Source of the DNA: an uncultured Lentisphaeria bacterium
GTDB taxonomy: Bacteria; Verrucomicrobiota; Lentisphaeria; JABSQK01; CAJWLW01
NCBI GenBank assembly: GCA_913042885.1
Contig: CAJWLW010000026.1
Location: forward strand, 1-30,432
Reading direction: 5' to 3'
DNA: 30,432 bases
The notes beneath the pieces were generated by a model that saw nothing but the letters and a program-made list of their open reading frames with translations, was not told where the DNA came from and searched no databases. Positions 7,345-16,283 of this stretch are shown piece after piece (within the stretch, counting starts at the first letter, position 1; each line of letters begins with the position of its first letter). A program made the translations under genes and the position numbers.

Positions 7345-7777
7345 CCGGTGATTCGGCATCTCAGATGCTACTAAGAAGGCGATAGGCGGACAATCGGTCC
7401 GCCTCAAGAAACAACAATCGCCACACATACACCGGAGGCGCAAAATGAACCGCACCCTCAACCACCCATGGAACGAATTCGATCGAGTCTGGAACATGGT
7501 CGATCAGCTCTTCCGCAATCCCGTCGGTACCGGCTCGTCCAGCCGTGGCAAGTTCCCGAAAGTACAGGCCTGGAACCGGGACGGTCACTACGTCGTCACC
7601 GCCGAGCTGCCCGGCGTCGAGCTCGCTGCCGTCAATGTCTCGGCACAGGACAGCCCCCTGACAATCAGCGGCGAATTGACCCAGCCGCCGGCAACTGACG
7701 GGGTGTACCATCGCAACGAGCGGGCATACGGCAAGTTCCATCGGGAACTGCGTCTGCCGATCAGTGTCGATGGCAGC
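7345..7777 (+). repeat. 433-bp direct repeat, copy 2 (hsp20 leader and 111 codons)
   Basis: Second copy of the block at 3928-4360, in direct orientation. Three leader bases differ; the coding part appears identical. Identity stops abruptly at 7777, and the following bases are unrelated to those after 4360. Confidence 0.95.
7384..7440 (+). promoter_or_regulatory. Structured hsp20 leader, second copy
   Basis: Same leader as copy 1, but the base corresponding to 3969 is G, which makes the hairpin a perfect 8-bp stem (7384-7391 with 7397-7404). The competing complement to the ribosome-binding site (7400-7405 with 7435-7440) is unchanged. Confidence 0.35.
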
Positions 7778-7819
7778 GAAAAGCTCAATCACCAGGCGAC
7801 TACGCGGCGTCGAACGTAA
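7445..7819 (+). pseudogene. Truncated hsp20 copy
   Basis: The first 111 codons match those of the hsp20 gene at 4028; the frame then leaves homology after VDGS and ends with 13 unrelated residues ([13 protein letters not shown]). The last strands of the alpha-crystallin domain, including the NGVLTVTI signature and the C-terminal IKV anchor, are missing, so oligomer assembly is not expected. The ribosome-binding site and leader are intact and a promoter lies upstream, so it could still be expressed as a 124-aa fragment. Its last 20 bases overlap the 3' end of clpB on the other strand. The absence of visible coding changes points to a recent event or to gene conversion. Confidence 0.85.
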
Positions 7820-10376
7820 ATTCGCCGTCGGCGTATCCTGCGTTCAAGCTGGTGTTCTCATCGAACTCGCCGGCAACGATCATTCGTGAGACGGCATTCT
7901 CCAGCCGGTTGGTGATCACCCGGCGCAACGGCCGGGCGCCGTAGGCCGGATCATACCCCTCCGCCGCCAGTTGTTCGCGGGCAGCATCGGTGACCGCTAC
8001 CTGGCGGTTGAGCTTGCCGACCTTCGCTTCGAACCTGGTCAGCTGGATGTCGACGATCGTACGCAGGTCTTCGGGCGTCAGCGCCTTGAAGACGATGATG
8101 TCATCGACCCGGTTGAGGAACTCCGGCCGGAACACTTGCTGCAGCTCGGTGAGCACACGCGCCTCGAGCTGCGCGTCATCGGCGGATTCGTCGAGCAGAT
8201 GCCGACCGCCGATATTCGAGGTCATGATCACGACGGTGTTCTGGAAATCGACAACGTGCCCCTGTGAATCGGTCAGTCGCCCGTCGTCGAGCAACTGCAA
8301 CAGGACGTTGAAGACGTCCGGATGCGCCTTTTCGATCTCGTCGAACAGGATGACGGCGTACGGTCGCCGACGAACAGCCTCGGTGAGCTGGCCGCCCTCG
8401 TCGTAGCCGACGTAGCCGGGCGGCGCGCCGATCAAGCGGGCGACGCTGTGCTTTTCCATATACTCGGACATGTCGATGCGCACCATGGCATGCTCGTCGT
8501 CGAACAGAAATTCGGCCAGCGTGCGTGCCAGCTCGGTCTTGCCGACGCCTGTCGGTCCGAGGAAAATGAAACTGCCGTTGGGCCGCCCCGGATCCTGCAG
8601 GCCGGCACGGGCGCGCAAAACGGCATTCGCCACGGCATCGACCGCCTGGTCCTGCGCAACGACGCGCTTGTGGAGGTGGTCGGCGAGATGCAACAGACGC
8701 TGGCGTTCGCCCTGCAGCAGCTTTGACACTGGAATATGCGTCCAGCAACTGATGATCTCGGCGATGTCGTCCTCGGTGACTTCCTCGCGCAGCATGCGGT
8801 TGGCACCTTCGACATTCATCTGGGCCTCCTTGTCGGCCATCTGCTTTTCGATGCCGGGAATGGTGCCGTTTCGCAGTTCGGCGACGGTGTCCAGGTCGTA
8901 GTCGCGTTCCGCCTGAGCCAGGCGACGGCGGGCTACTTCGAGGGCACTGCGCAAGGCGTGCAATTCTTCGATACCACCCTTCTCCTTGTCCCAGCGCGCC
9001 TGCAGTTCGTTAAGTTTGTCATCGGTCTCCGCCAGTGCGTCCCTGAGTTCCGCAAGCTGCGCCTGCGACTCCGGATCCTCCTCCTTGCTGAGGCCGGCAA
9101 TCTCGATCTCCAACTGCATTTTGCGCCGTGCCACTTCATCGATCTCGAGCGGGCGGCTGTCGATTTCCGTGCGCAGACGGGCGGCGGCCTCGTCGATCAA
9201 GTCGATGGCCTTGTCAGGCAGGAACCGGTCGCTGATGTAACGGTCGGAAAGCACCGCCGCGTTGACCAGGGCGGCGTCGCGGAACTTGACGCCGTGGTGC
9301 ACTTCGTAGCGGTCGCGCAAACCGCGCAGGATGGAGATGGTATCCTCAACCGACGGCTGCTCGACCAGGACGCTCTGGAAGCGGCGTTCCAGTGCCTTGT
9401 CCTTTTCAATGTTCTTGCGATACTCATCCAGCGTCGTTGCGCCGATGCAATGGAGTTCACCGCGCGCCAGCATCGGCTTGAGCAGGTTGCCGGCGTCCAT
9501 GGCGCCTTCGGCCGCTCCGGCGCCGACAACAGTGTGCAGCTCGTCGATAAACAGGATAACCTCACCATCGGCTGCGGTGACTTCCTTGATCACCGCCTTG
9601 AGGCGCTCCTCGAATTCACCACGGTACTTGGCGCCGGCGATCAGGGCCCCCATGTCGAGGGCCATGAGTCGACAGTTTTTCAGACCTTCGGGCACGTCAC
9701 CGGCAACGATGCGACGGGCCAACCCTTCGACAATGGCAGTCTTGCCGACGCCCGGGTCACCGATCAGCACCGGATTGTTCTTGGTGCGTCGCGACAGGAT
9801 CTGCACAATGCGGCGGATCTCCTCGTCGCGGCCGATGACCGGGTCGAGCTTTTCCTGGGCGGCCAAGGCGGTCATGTCGACAGCGTACTTAGCGAGCGTG
9901 TCGAAGGTGGCTTCGGGATTGGCCGAGGTAACGCGCTGGTTGCCACGGACTTCCTGCAGCGCCTGCAGCAACAGGTCGCGGGTGATATTAAACTGCCTCA
10001 TCAACTCGCTGCAGGTCGGGTCATCACCAAGCGCCAGGAAGATATGCTCGACACTGACGTACTCGTCGTTCAGGCGCTCGGCGGTCTGCTCGGCGGCGAT
10101 CATCACTTTGCTCAGTTCACGCGTGGCGCCGACCTGGCCGACGCCGGGACCGGTGACGGCAGGCACGCCGTCAAGCTCGCGGTCGACGGCGCCGCTGAAA
10201 TCGGCCAGGGAGACGTCGAGTTTCTGCAGCAATGCCGGCACGAGTCCGTCTTCCTGCTCGAGCATTGCAGCGAGCAGGTGCAGGGGCATGAGGTACTGGT
10301 GGTCGGATTTGACCGTCAGCTCGTGAGCGTTGGAAACGGCCTCACGCGACCGTTCTGTCAGTCGTTCCATATTCAT
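7800..10376 (-). CDS. clpB: Protein disaggregase ClpB
   Basis: An 858-aa Hsp104/ClpB AAA+ disaggregase that threads aggregated proteins through its hexamer, working with DnaK and small heat-shock proteins. Domains in order: double-clp N-domain (~1-145, [20 protein letters not shown]), first AAA+ module with Walker A GDPGVGKT (206-213) and Walker B ILFIDELH, the ClpB-specific coiled-coil middle domain (~390-520, rich in Glu/Lys/Arg), second AAA+ module with Walker A GPTGVGKT (near 600) and Walker [14 protein letters not shown], then the D2 small domain. The start [10 protein letters not shown] at 10376 is chosen over an upstream in-frame start because GGAGG (10387-10383) lies 6 bases away and the length then matches the family (E. 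coli 857). It follows the zinc-peptidase gene on the same strand after 261 bp and converges on the truncated hsp20. Confidence 0.97.
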   Translation of the reverse strand: MNMERLTERSREAVSNAHELTVKSDHQYLMPLHLLAAMLEQEDGLVPALLQKLDVSLADFSGAVDRELDGVPAVTGPGVGQVGATRELSKVMIAAEQTAERLNDEYVSVEHIFLALGDDPTCSELMRQFNITRDLLLQALQEVRGNQRVTSANPEATFDTLAKYAVDMTALAAQEKLDPVIGRDEEIRRIVQILSRRTKNNPVLIGDPGVGKTAIVEGLARRIVAGDVPEGLKNCRLMALDMGALIAGAKYRGEFEERLKAVIKEVTAADGEVILFIDELHTVVGAGAAEGAMDAGNLLKPMLARGELHCIGATTLDEYRKNIEKDKALERRFQSVLVEQPSVEDTISILRGLRDRYEVHHGVKFRDAALVNAAVLSDRYISDRFLPDKAIDLIDEAAARLRTEIDSRPLEIDEVARRKMQLEIEIAGLSKEEDPESQAQLAELRDALAETDDKLNELQARWDKEKGGIEELHALRSALEVARRRLAQAERDYDLDTVAELRNGTIPGIEKQMADKEAQMNVEGANRMLREEVTEDDIAEIISCWTHIPVSKLLQGERQRLLHLADHLHKRVVAQDQAVDAVANAVLRARAGLQDPGRPNGSFIFLGPTGVGKTELARTLAEFLFDDEHAMVRIDMSEYMEKHSVARLIGAPPGYVGYDEGGQLTEAVRRRPYAVILFDEIEKAHPDVFNVLLQLLDDGRLTDSQGHVVDFQNTVVIMTSNIGGRHLLDESADDAQLEARVLTELQQVFRPEFLNRVDDIIVFKALTPEDLRTIVDIQLTRFEAKVGKLNRQVAVTDAAREQLAAEGYDPAYGARPLRRVITNRLENAVSRMIVAGEFDENTSLNAGYADGEFTFDAA

Positions 10377-10637
10377 CGTGGTCCTCCGCTGTTGGCCCAG
10401 AAGTTTGGTGTTCTTTCGTTGACTTTGAAACGCATCTTCTTTGCCAACAGCCGGTCGACTCATGCAACGTACTGGGGCAGCGCCAGATACCACACCATTA
10501 GGGCCACTATGTCACGCGTATGACACATGGAAAGCGACATGAAAACTGGCACACTGCGCCAATATGGCGCATATTTACTGGGATAATGAACTGGGATGGG
10601 ATCACTATAACTATATTCATCACAGGTGGTTATGCTG
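10377..10637. other. Intergenic region upstream of clpB
   Basis: 261 bp between clpB and the upstream zinc-peptidase gene on the same strand. Apart from the clpB ribosome-binding site it holds no gene. It must contain the clpB promoter if clpB is transcribed separately, but I found no convincing sigma-32 or CIRCE element on the minus strand. Confidence 0.5.
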
Positions 10638-11345
10638 TCAGTCGCGGCTGCCGCCGAGCAGACCGAAGCGCATCACCAGGTAAAGCAGCTGGACAACGGC
10701 AGTGATTGTCGCTGCGACATAGGTCATCGCCGCTGCGGAAAGAACGGCAGACACGCCCTGAGCCTCTTCCCTGCTGTTGACAATACCGATAGACTGCAAC
10801 GCTTTCTTGGCACGGGCCGAAGCGTCGAACTCGACCGGCAACGTGATGATTTGAAAGATTACCAGGCCGGAAAACAGGACAATACCGATCTTGACCAGGC
10901 CGAGACTGCCGATCATGGCACCGATGATGATCATCGGCCAGGACAGCCAGGAACCGAAATTGGCCATCGGCACGATTGCCGAACGCAGGTGCAGCGGTGC
11001 GTAGTTCTTGGCATGCTGCAGTGCGTGCCCCGCCTCGTGGGCCGCGATACCGACCGCCGCGACGCTGTTACTGTGATAGATGTTGGGTGACAGCCGCAGT
11101 GTCTTGCTGGCCGGATCGTAATGATCCGACAGCCAGCCCTTGGTGACTTCGATGTTGACATCGTTGACGCCGCCGGCCCGCATCACTGCAGCGGCCGCGT
11201 TGACGCCGGTGTAGCCGCCGCTGGTAGCGTACTTCGACCAGTGCTTGACCGATGATTTGACCTTCAACTGGGCCCACAGGGCAAGCAGCATGGCGGGTCC
11301 GATGAGCAGCCAGTAGAGAGGATCGAACAAGGCGAAGAAAGGCAT
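10638..11345 (-). CDS. YugP-type membrane zinc metallopeptidase
   Basis: A 235-aa integral-membrane protein of the neutral zinc metallopeptidase family related to B. subtilis YugP. A membrane segment at ~5-25 is followed by a soluble part with SGGYTGVNAAAAVMRAGGV, and the zinc site HEAGH at 103-107 inside VAAVGIAAHEAGHALQHAKNY. Further membrane helices lie at ~125-150, 150-175 and 205-228, giving the usual layout and length. The two His of HEAGH and the Glu are the expected ligands and catalytic base. GGAGA lies upstream of the ATG. Position upstream of clpB on the same strand suggests a shared role in membrane/protein quality control, which is inference. Confidence 0.92.
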   Translation of the reverse strand: MPFFALFDPLYWLLIGPAMLLALWAQLKVKSSVKHWSKYATSGGYTGVNAAAAVMRAGGVNDVNIEVTKGWLSDHYDPASKTLRLSPNIYHSNSVAAVGIAAHEAGHALQHAKNYAPLHLRSAIVPMANFGSWLSWPMIIIGAMIGSLGLVKIGIVLFSGLVIFQIITLPVEFDASARAKKALQSIGIVNSREEAQGVSAVLSAAAMTYVAATITAVVQLLYLVMRFGLLGGSRD

Positions 11346-11889
11346 GTCTTAAGTCTCCTATATGTCAGGTATGAAGGGGTTTCATCCGTATTTAGCACAC
11401 CCCATGCCAAATGCCGCCGGCTTCATTGTGCAGGGGCAACGGGCTGGGCGATTACTGATTCTTAATCTATCAGCTAACCCACTCACCTCAAGTCAATTAC
11501 ATTCGACTTGGCGAGATTTCAGAAAGTCCCGGCGAGCGGATCAGGGCAAGCCGGACAGGTAAATCCGTAGGGCAGTGTATGGATCAGGCTGTCACAATCG
11601 TCCCGTATCGGTGCGTCGTTTTGACCCAAGTACCGGACAATCAGGGCACCATCGTCAATGAGGCAGACGCAGATCGCAATAAAAACGATTGCCAGTCGGT
11701 CATCGTCGGCAATGTCCAGGATCTGATCGACTCCAAAACGGGCAACGAAGTGCACGTCGAAACTGGAATTGTAATGAAAGCCCGCACTCCGCTGCGGCTT
11801 TTTTATTTATTGTTTTTGCCGATGAGCGCAATATAGTCGCAGTCCGATCCATCGCGTACCCGTACGTGATGGAGTGTTGGAGGGTTGAC
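11346..11889. other. Intergenic region with an orphan terminator
   Basis: No recognisable gene. A plus-strand frame of 85 codons at 11579-11836 has no ribosome-binding site and runs through the terminator hairpin, so I do not call it. The promoters of the minus-strand zinc peptidase (left) and of the plus-strand operon (right) should be here. Confidence 0.5.
11777..11804 (+). terminator. Rho-independent terminator without an assigned upstream gene
   Basis: AAAGCC-c-GCA (11777-11786, one bulged C) pairs with TGC-GGCTTT (11793-11801) around a 6-base loop, followed by a T-run to 11804 and further T-rich sequence. It reads rightward, although the nearest upstream gene is on the other strand. Confidence 0.7.
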
Positions 11890-12039
11890 ATGCTGCAGCG
11901 TTCGAGTAAACAGGCTTTTTCCCATGCCCGCGCAACTGAAAATGACACCGTTTCCGTGACTCTATTGCTGCAAAACGCCATCACGCCGCCATCCTGTCGG
12001 CATGGCTGTATGCTTAATCAAAAAGAGGTCCTTAAATGA
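11890..12039 (+). CDS. Small ORF (49 aa) translationally coupled to the SDR gene
   Basis: The ATG at 11890 follows GGAGGG (11879-11884) by 5 bases, a better site than the SDR gene has. It encodes MLQRSSKQAFSHARATENDT and 29 more residues with two cysteines (PPSCRHGC), and its stop overlaps the SDR start in the ATGA arrangement (12036-12039). No family is recognised. It may be a real small protein or a leader peptide through which translation of the operon is coupled. Confidence 0.4.
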   Translation: MLQRSSKQAFSHARATENDTVSVTLLLQNAITPPSCRHGCMLNQKEVLK

Positions 12040-12833
12040 GCACACTCGCAAGTTTCAGACTCGACGACCGGGTATCCGTCGTCACCGGCGGTGCCCGAGG
12101 CCTGGGCTATGACATTGCCGATGTCCTGGCTGAAGCCGGCAGCGATCTGGTCATTACCTCCCGCCACCAGGAAGCCGTCGATGAAGCAGCGGACAAGTTT
12201 CGCGAGGCTCACGGCGTACAGGTTCTGCCGCTCGCACTCGATCACTGTGACTTTGACCAAGTGGCGGCAGTAGCGCAGCAGGCCTTCGACTGGCAGGAAC
12301 GCATCGACGTCCTTGTCAACAACGCTGGTGGTGGTGTCGGCGGTACCCCGGACCTGTTCGAGCGCCCACCTGAAGCGATCACGGCGATGATCGAAACCAA
12401 CCTCATCGGGCCCATGTACTGCTGCCGGGAGTTCGGCCGGGCAATGGTCGAGGCAGGCCGCGGCAGCATCATCAATATCGCCTCGATCGCCGGCATGTGC
12501 GGGCGCGACCGACGCATGTACGACCGCACCGAGCTCGGCCAGCAGCCCATTGATTATGCTGCCGCCAAGGGCGGCGTCATCAGCATGACCATGGATCTGG
12601 CCGGGTACCTGACGCCAAAGGGCGTTCGGGTCAACGCAGTCTCCCCCGGCGGCTTCGAGCGCGGCCAGGTGCAGGCATTCATCGATGCGTACAGTGACGC
12701 TACACCAATGGGCCGCATGGGCCGGGACGGCGTCGATCTGAAGGGCGCAATTCTATTCCTGGCCTCCGACGCCTCGGCATATGTCACCGGCCAGAATCTC
12801 GCTGTTGATGGTGGCTTCGTGATGTGGAAATAG
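12036..12833 (+). CDS. Short-chain dehydrogenase/reductase (SDR)
   Basis: A 265-aa classical SDR, NAD(P)-dependent oxidoreductase of the cytoplasm. Cofactor motif TGGARGLG at 17-24, NNAG at 95-98, probable catalytic Ser150 (NIASIAG), Tyr174 and Lys178 (YAAAK), and the C-terminal VTGQNLAVDGGFVMW common to FabG- and gluconate-5-dehydrogenase-like members. A ~10-residue insertion (GRDRRMYDRTELG) lies between the catalytic Ser and Tyr, seen in some sugar-acid or sugar SDRs. The substrate cannot be named; the Gfo/Idh/MocA and aldo/keto-reductase genes nearby suggest a sugar or polyol. First main gene of a three-gene operon, coupled to a short upstream ORF. Confidence 0.93.
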   Translation: MSTLASFRLDDRVSVVTGGARGLGYDIADVLAEAGSDLVITSRHQEAVDEAADKFREAHGVQVLPLALDHCDFDQVAAVAQQAFDWQERIDVLVNNAGGGVGGTPDLFERPPEAITAMIETNLIGPMYCCREFGRAMVEAGRGSIINIASIAGMCGRDRRMYDRTELGQQPIDYAAAKGGVISMTMDLAGYLTPKGVRVNAVSPGGFERGQVQAFIDAYSDATPMGRMGRDGVDLKGAILFLASDASAYVTGQNLAVDGGFVMWK

Positions 12834-12842
12834 GAGTGGCGC

Positions 12843-13856
12843 ATGAGCCAATCAGAATCCATCAACACTGACGCCGGGAAGCGCACCGTCCTTGTCGTCG
12901 GCTGCGGCTCGATCGGGCGGCGCCACATCCGCTTGCTGAGCGAGCGCCCGGACACCCGGGTTGTAGCCTGCGACCATGACCCGGCAATCCTGGCAGACGC
13001 CATCCGCGAGACGCCTGTCGAGCAGTCATTCGACGACCTCGATGCGGCGCTTGCTGCAGCCCCGGAATTCGTCTGGGTCTGCACGCCGGATCCGGCTCAC
13101 GAAGCCGTGGCGACGCCCGCCCTGAGGGCCGGCGCCCATGTATTCTGCGAAAAGCCACTGGCCCATACTGTCGAATCGGGCCGTGCTATCGCGACCGTAG
13201 CGCAAGAGACCGGCCGGACTGTCGGCGTCGGATACGTCATACGTTGCGAAGACGGCTATCAGCGCATCAAGCAACTGCTGGACGACGGCGAGCTCGGGAC
13301 AGTCGTCGCCGCGCGCGTCAAGGTCGGTGCCTACGACACGCTGCTGAATATGAAATCCGGTTTCATAACGGACCGTAAAGACAGCATCGTGCTGGACTAC
13401 TCCCACGAGCTGGACTATCTGCACTGGTTCCTGGGACCGGTCGCCGAGGTAACGGCAACAGCCGCGTCGATCGGCGATCTGCCGCTCAAGCCCGATCCGA
13501 ATGTTGTCGCAGCAACCTTGCGATTCAAGAGTGGCGCTGTGGTCAGCCTCCACCTGGACTATGTGCAACTGCCCGGCGGCAGGACGATCGAGCTTTTCGG
13601 CGATGCCGGCAACCTCTCCTACACTATGGCCAGTAAGCAGATTCTCCTGCAGGCACACGGAGCTGAAGTCGTAACCGAAATCCCGATCGCCGGCGCACGC
13701 GACGACTGGTTTCGCAAGGAACATCAAATCTTTTTCGACGCCGTAGCGGCGGGGCAGCAGCCACTGGTGTCCGCCGAAGACGGCGTGGCCACACTGCGGG
13801 TCGCTGAGGCTATCATCACGGCATACCGCGAAAATCGCGTTGTGCACTTAAGCTGA
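12843..13856 (+). CDS. Gfo/Idh/MocA family oxidoreductase
   Basis: A 337-aa NAD(P)-dependent oxidoreductase of the glucose-fructose oxidoreductase/inositol dehydrogenase family. The Rossmann fold begins after a 14-residue polar tail with VLVVGCGSIGRRHIR (16-30), and the family signature EKP is at 103-105 (HVFCEKPLAHTV). The C-terminal sheet domain follows (~135-330) with the segment DYSHELDYLHWFLGPV supplying conserved His/Asp positions of the active site. AGGAG lies directly upstream and the gap to the SDR stop is only 9 bp, so the two are co-transcribed and may act on the same sugar-type substrate. The exact substrate is unknown. Confidence 0.94.
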   Translation: MSQSESINTDAGKRTVLVVGCGSIGRRHIRLLSERPDTRVVACDHDPAILADAIRETPVEQSFDDLDAALAAAPEFVWVCTPDPAHEAVATPALRAGAHVFCEKPLAHTVESGRAIATVAQETGRTVGVGYVIRCEDGYQRIKQLLDDGELGTVVAARVKVGAYDTLLNMKSGFITDRKDSIVLDYSHELDYLHWFLGPVAEVTATAASIGDLPLKPDPNVVAATLRFKSGAVVSLHLDYVQLPGGRTIELFGDAGNLSYTMASKQILLQAHGAEVVTEIPIAGARDDWFRKEHQIFFDAVAAGQQPLVSAEDGVATLRVAEAIITAYRENRVVHLS

Positions 13857-13865
13857 AGGTCATTC

Positions 13866-15308
13866 ATGAGCAGCACGTTTAACGTTGGCATTGCCGGTTT
13901 TGATTTTACCCCGGCCATACATCCAGAGTACGGCGCCTGGGGCACCACACCCGGCATGACCGAAGTCGACATGCCACTGCTCGGCCGCTGCATCGCGTTG
14001 AGCCAGGGTGAAGATCTCCTGCTCTGGTATGGTATCGATATCTGCGGCAACCCGCCGAAAGAAGTCGCTGCGATCCGCGACGAGCTGGCGAGTGCCCTCA
14101 GCCTGCAGCGCCGGCAGATTATCTGGTCCACCAGCCAGACGCACTCAAGCCCAACGCTGCCCGGCTCCGACGTGCCCGGCGGCAGCTGCATTACCGAGCG
14201 CGGTTCATACGACACCGATTACTGCAACGCCCAGCGCCGCGTGTTCATGCAGAAGTGTATCGATGCCGGACGCCAGGCCATCGACAGCCGGCAACCGGCT
14301 CAAATCCGGGCCGGCAGCGGCTTTTGCGATTCCATCAGCTACAACACCCGCTTCCCGATGCCGAACGGCGGCGTCAAGTTCAGTCGGCACCACACGGAAG
14401 GCCTGCAGAGCGGCAAGTTCTTTGACCCGACTGTCGGGCTGGTCGTGTTCGAAGATGAATCCGGCAAACCGCTTGGCGCCATCTTCAACTTCTGCTCGCA
14501 CCCCGCGACGATGATCAACGACAAGTACGTCTCGCCCGACTGGGTCGGCACCGCCAGGGCCGAGATCGAAGGCGCCATCGACAGCGCCCCGGCAATGCAT
14601 GTCCAGGGCTTCTGCGGCGACGTCAACTGCCACCACATCTTCGGCACCCCGGCACAGGCCAGGTCCACCGGCCTGCGTCTCGGCAAAGCCGCTGTCGACG
14701 CGCTGCCGACGCTCATACCGGCGCGCGCCACGCCGTTCGCTGTCCGGACCGAGACGATCCAGATCGACTGCCGGCCGATGTACACGCACCCCGAACTCGA
14801 CCATGCGCTGAAGTTGCGTCGCGACTACATCGACAGCCTCGCAACCGACCCGGCCGCCACGTGGTTCGCCGGCATCAACGCACCCGAGTTCATGAACGCC
14901 AAAGAGAAAACCGCCTTCGTCCAGGTGCAGATCGATTATCTCGAAGAAGGACAGCGTATCCTGGAGACCGGCGAATCGGTCCGCGACCAACTGGATTTCG
15001 AACTCACGGCAGTCCGCATGGGCGACGTCGCCGCGATCATGTCCTACGGGGAAAACTTCACGCAGACCGGTGCAAAGATCCGCCACCGCTCCCCCTTCGC
15101 CCACACCCTGATCTGCGGCGACAGCAACGGCCTCTGGGGCTATCTCGGAGACGACGACGAAATCGACCGCCGCGGCTATGAGACGGACTCCTACTGGAAA
15201 ATGCTCTTTACCGACGGCTTCCGCCGCGCCCCCGCCAAAGGCAGCGCCGATAGGATTATCGACACCAGCGTCAGGATGTTGTGGGACTTGCAGCAACACA
15301 AGGGTTGA
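13866..15308 (+). CDS. Neutral/alkaline ceramidase-like hydrolase
   Basis: A 480-aa protein resembling the N-terminal catalytic domain of neutral/alkaline non-lysosomal ceramidases, zinc amidases that split ceramide into sphingosine and fatty acid. Seen: N-terminal VGIAGFDFTPAIHPEYGAWG (the 'G.a..DiTP' start of the family), QTHSSP at 91-96 in place of the THTHSGP zinc motif, NFCSHPATM (208-216) and GFCGDVNCHH (248-257) in place of the GDV(S/N)PN motif. No signal peptide and no C-terminal Ig-like domain, unlike secreted ceramidases. Many PVC-group proteins share this shortened plan with unknown substrates, so the true reaction may be another amide hydrolysis. It ends the operon 43 bp before the convergent PhyH gene. 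Confidence 0.75.
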   Translation: MSSTFNVGIAGFDFTPAIHPEYGAWGTTPGMTEVDMPLLGRCIALSQGEDLLLWYGIDICGNPPKEVAAIRDELASALSLQRRQIIWSTSQTHSSPTLPGSDVPGGSCITERGSYDTDYCNAQRRVFMQKCIDAGRQAIDSRQPAQIRAGSGFCDSISYNTRFPMPNGGVKFSRHHTEGLQSGKFFDPTVGLVVFEDESGKPLGAIFNFCSHPATMINDKYVSPDWVGTARAEIEGAIDSAPAMHVQGFCGDVNCHHIFGTPAQARSTGLRLGKAAVDALPTLIPARATPFAVRTETIQIDCRPMYTHPELDHALKLRRDYIDSLATDPAATWFAGINAPEFMNAKEKTAFVQVQIDYLEEGQRILETGESVRDQLDFELTAVRMGDVAAIMSYGENFTQTGAKIRHRSPFAHTLICGDSNGLWGYLGDDDEIDRRGYETDSYWKMLFTDGFRRAPAKGSADRIIDTSVRMLWDLQQHKG

Positions 15309-15351
15309 ACCTGCTTCGCCCCGTGGCGCTGTCTCATGTCTCGGCGTTCGT

Positions 15352-16131
15352 CTAACTGAACTGGTTGTATCCGGTCGGGAGGCATTCGCCGGTCGGCGGG
15401 TCGAGGCATGGGTTGAGCTCGCCGGGATCGGTACCACGCAGGCGGATCCAACGGAAGGAGGGCCAGACTTCCAAGTCTGCCTTGACGTCGGCAGAACCGA
15501 CCCGCATGGTCATGCCACAGCGGATTTGATCACCAGTGTTTGCCTCGGAACCGTGCACCAGGGCATCGGTATGCAGCGACATCTCGCCGGCCTTCAAGTC
15601 GAAGTCGATGGCCTGATTCTCGTCGATCTCGCTCGGTGTCAACGCCTGTGCCAGTACATCGCTGTCCTTCAACTCACCGGCATGTTCCAGCACTGCCTTG
15701 TGCGAGCCCGGGATGACTTTCATGCAGCCGTTGGACGCGTCCGTATCGTACAATGCGATCCAGGAACTGACGTTGTGCTCGGCCGGCTTCAGCGGCCAAT
15801 AGGATATGTCCTGATGCCACGGCACCGTCTTGCCGTCGCCCGGCGCCTTGTAGAAATACTGGCCGCCCCAGATAAACAAGTCGGGACCGAGCAGGTCTTC
15901 GAAGCAATCGAGTACAACCGGTGTCTTGCAAATGTCCCAGAACCCCTTGTGCACTGCCCACCAACCATTGACATCGTTGTGCGTCAGGCCCTTCTCGGCA
16001 AGACCCGCCGTCACCTTCTCGAACAGCTCCCGGGCCTGCCCGAGCTGCTCGTCGTCGAAGACGCGAATGCCCTTGATATAGCCCTGTTCGTGAAACTGTT
16101 CTATCTGTTCTACGGAAAGCATTTTATTCAT
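15352..16131 (-). CDS. Phytanoyl-CoA dioxygenase (PhyH) family protein
   Basis: A 259-aa Fe(II)/2-oxoglutarate-dependent dioxygenase. The iron triad is visible as His106-x-Asp108 (VPWHQDISYW) and His193 (ALVHGSEANTG), with Arg204 eleven residues later as the 2-oxoglutarate carboxylate binder. The jelly-roll core has the typical NGCMKVIPGSHK segment (134-144). The start MNKMLSVEQIEQFHEQGY at 16131 is chosen because PhyH proteins usually begin just before this 'L(T/S)xeqi..f...Gy' motif; an upstream in-frame ATG would add 20 atypical residues. It faces the ceramidase-like gene and diverges from the AP gene cluster. The substrate is unknown. Confidence 0.92.
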   Translation of the reverse strand: MNKMLSVEQIEQFHEQGYIKGIRVFDDEQLGQARELFEKVTAGLAEKGLTHNDVNGWWAVHKGFWDICKTPVVLDCFEDLLGPDLFIWGGQYFYKAPGDGKTVPWHQDISYWPLKPAEHNVSSWIALYDTDASNGCMKVIPGSHKAVLEHAGELKDSDVLAQALTPSEIDENQAIDFDLKAGEMSLHTDALVHGSEANTGDQIRCGMTMRVGSADVKADLEVWPSFRWIRLRGTDPGELNPCLDPPTGECLPTGYNQFS

Positions 16132-16283
16132 CGTCAAACCCCTGTTATATGTGTATGCAGTTAACATAGGCCGCCGCATCACGAATCCCACATGGAGTCA
16201 TCCCACCGGCCTCACCGGAAATTGTAATCATGCGCGGGGCCGATTATCGTTGTCGCCTGCGCTCGCACTCGCACCCGCAGTCA

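Noticed and set aside
8736..10523. A 595-codon open frame antisense to clpB.
   Set aside because: It mirrors the codon structure of clpB, which has unmistakable AAA+ motifs; long antisense frames are expected in GC-rich genes.
10509..10529. TGTCA-CGCGTA-TGACA dyad upstream of clpB as an operator.
   Set aside because: A 5-bp dyad is expected by chance and nothing links it to a known regulator.
10377..10637. Heat-shock promoter or CIRCE element upstream of clpB.
   Set aside because: Only weak partial matches on the minus strand; no TTAGCACTC-N9-GAGTGCTAA and no acceptable CTTGAA/CCCCAT pair.
11579..11836. An 85-codon plus-strand ORF.
   Set aside because: No ribosome-binding site and the frame runs through the intrinsic terminator at 11777-11804.
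14205..15437. A 410-codon minus-strand frame opposite the ceramidase-like gene.
   Set aside because: Antisense shadow; the plus-strand protein has family motifs and a proper operon position.
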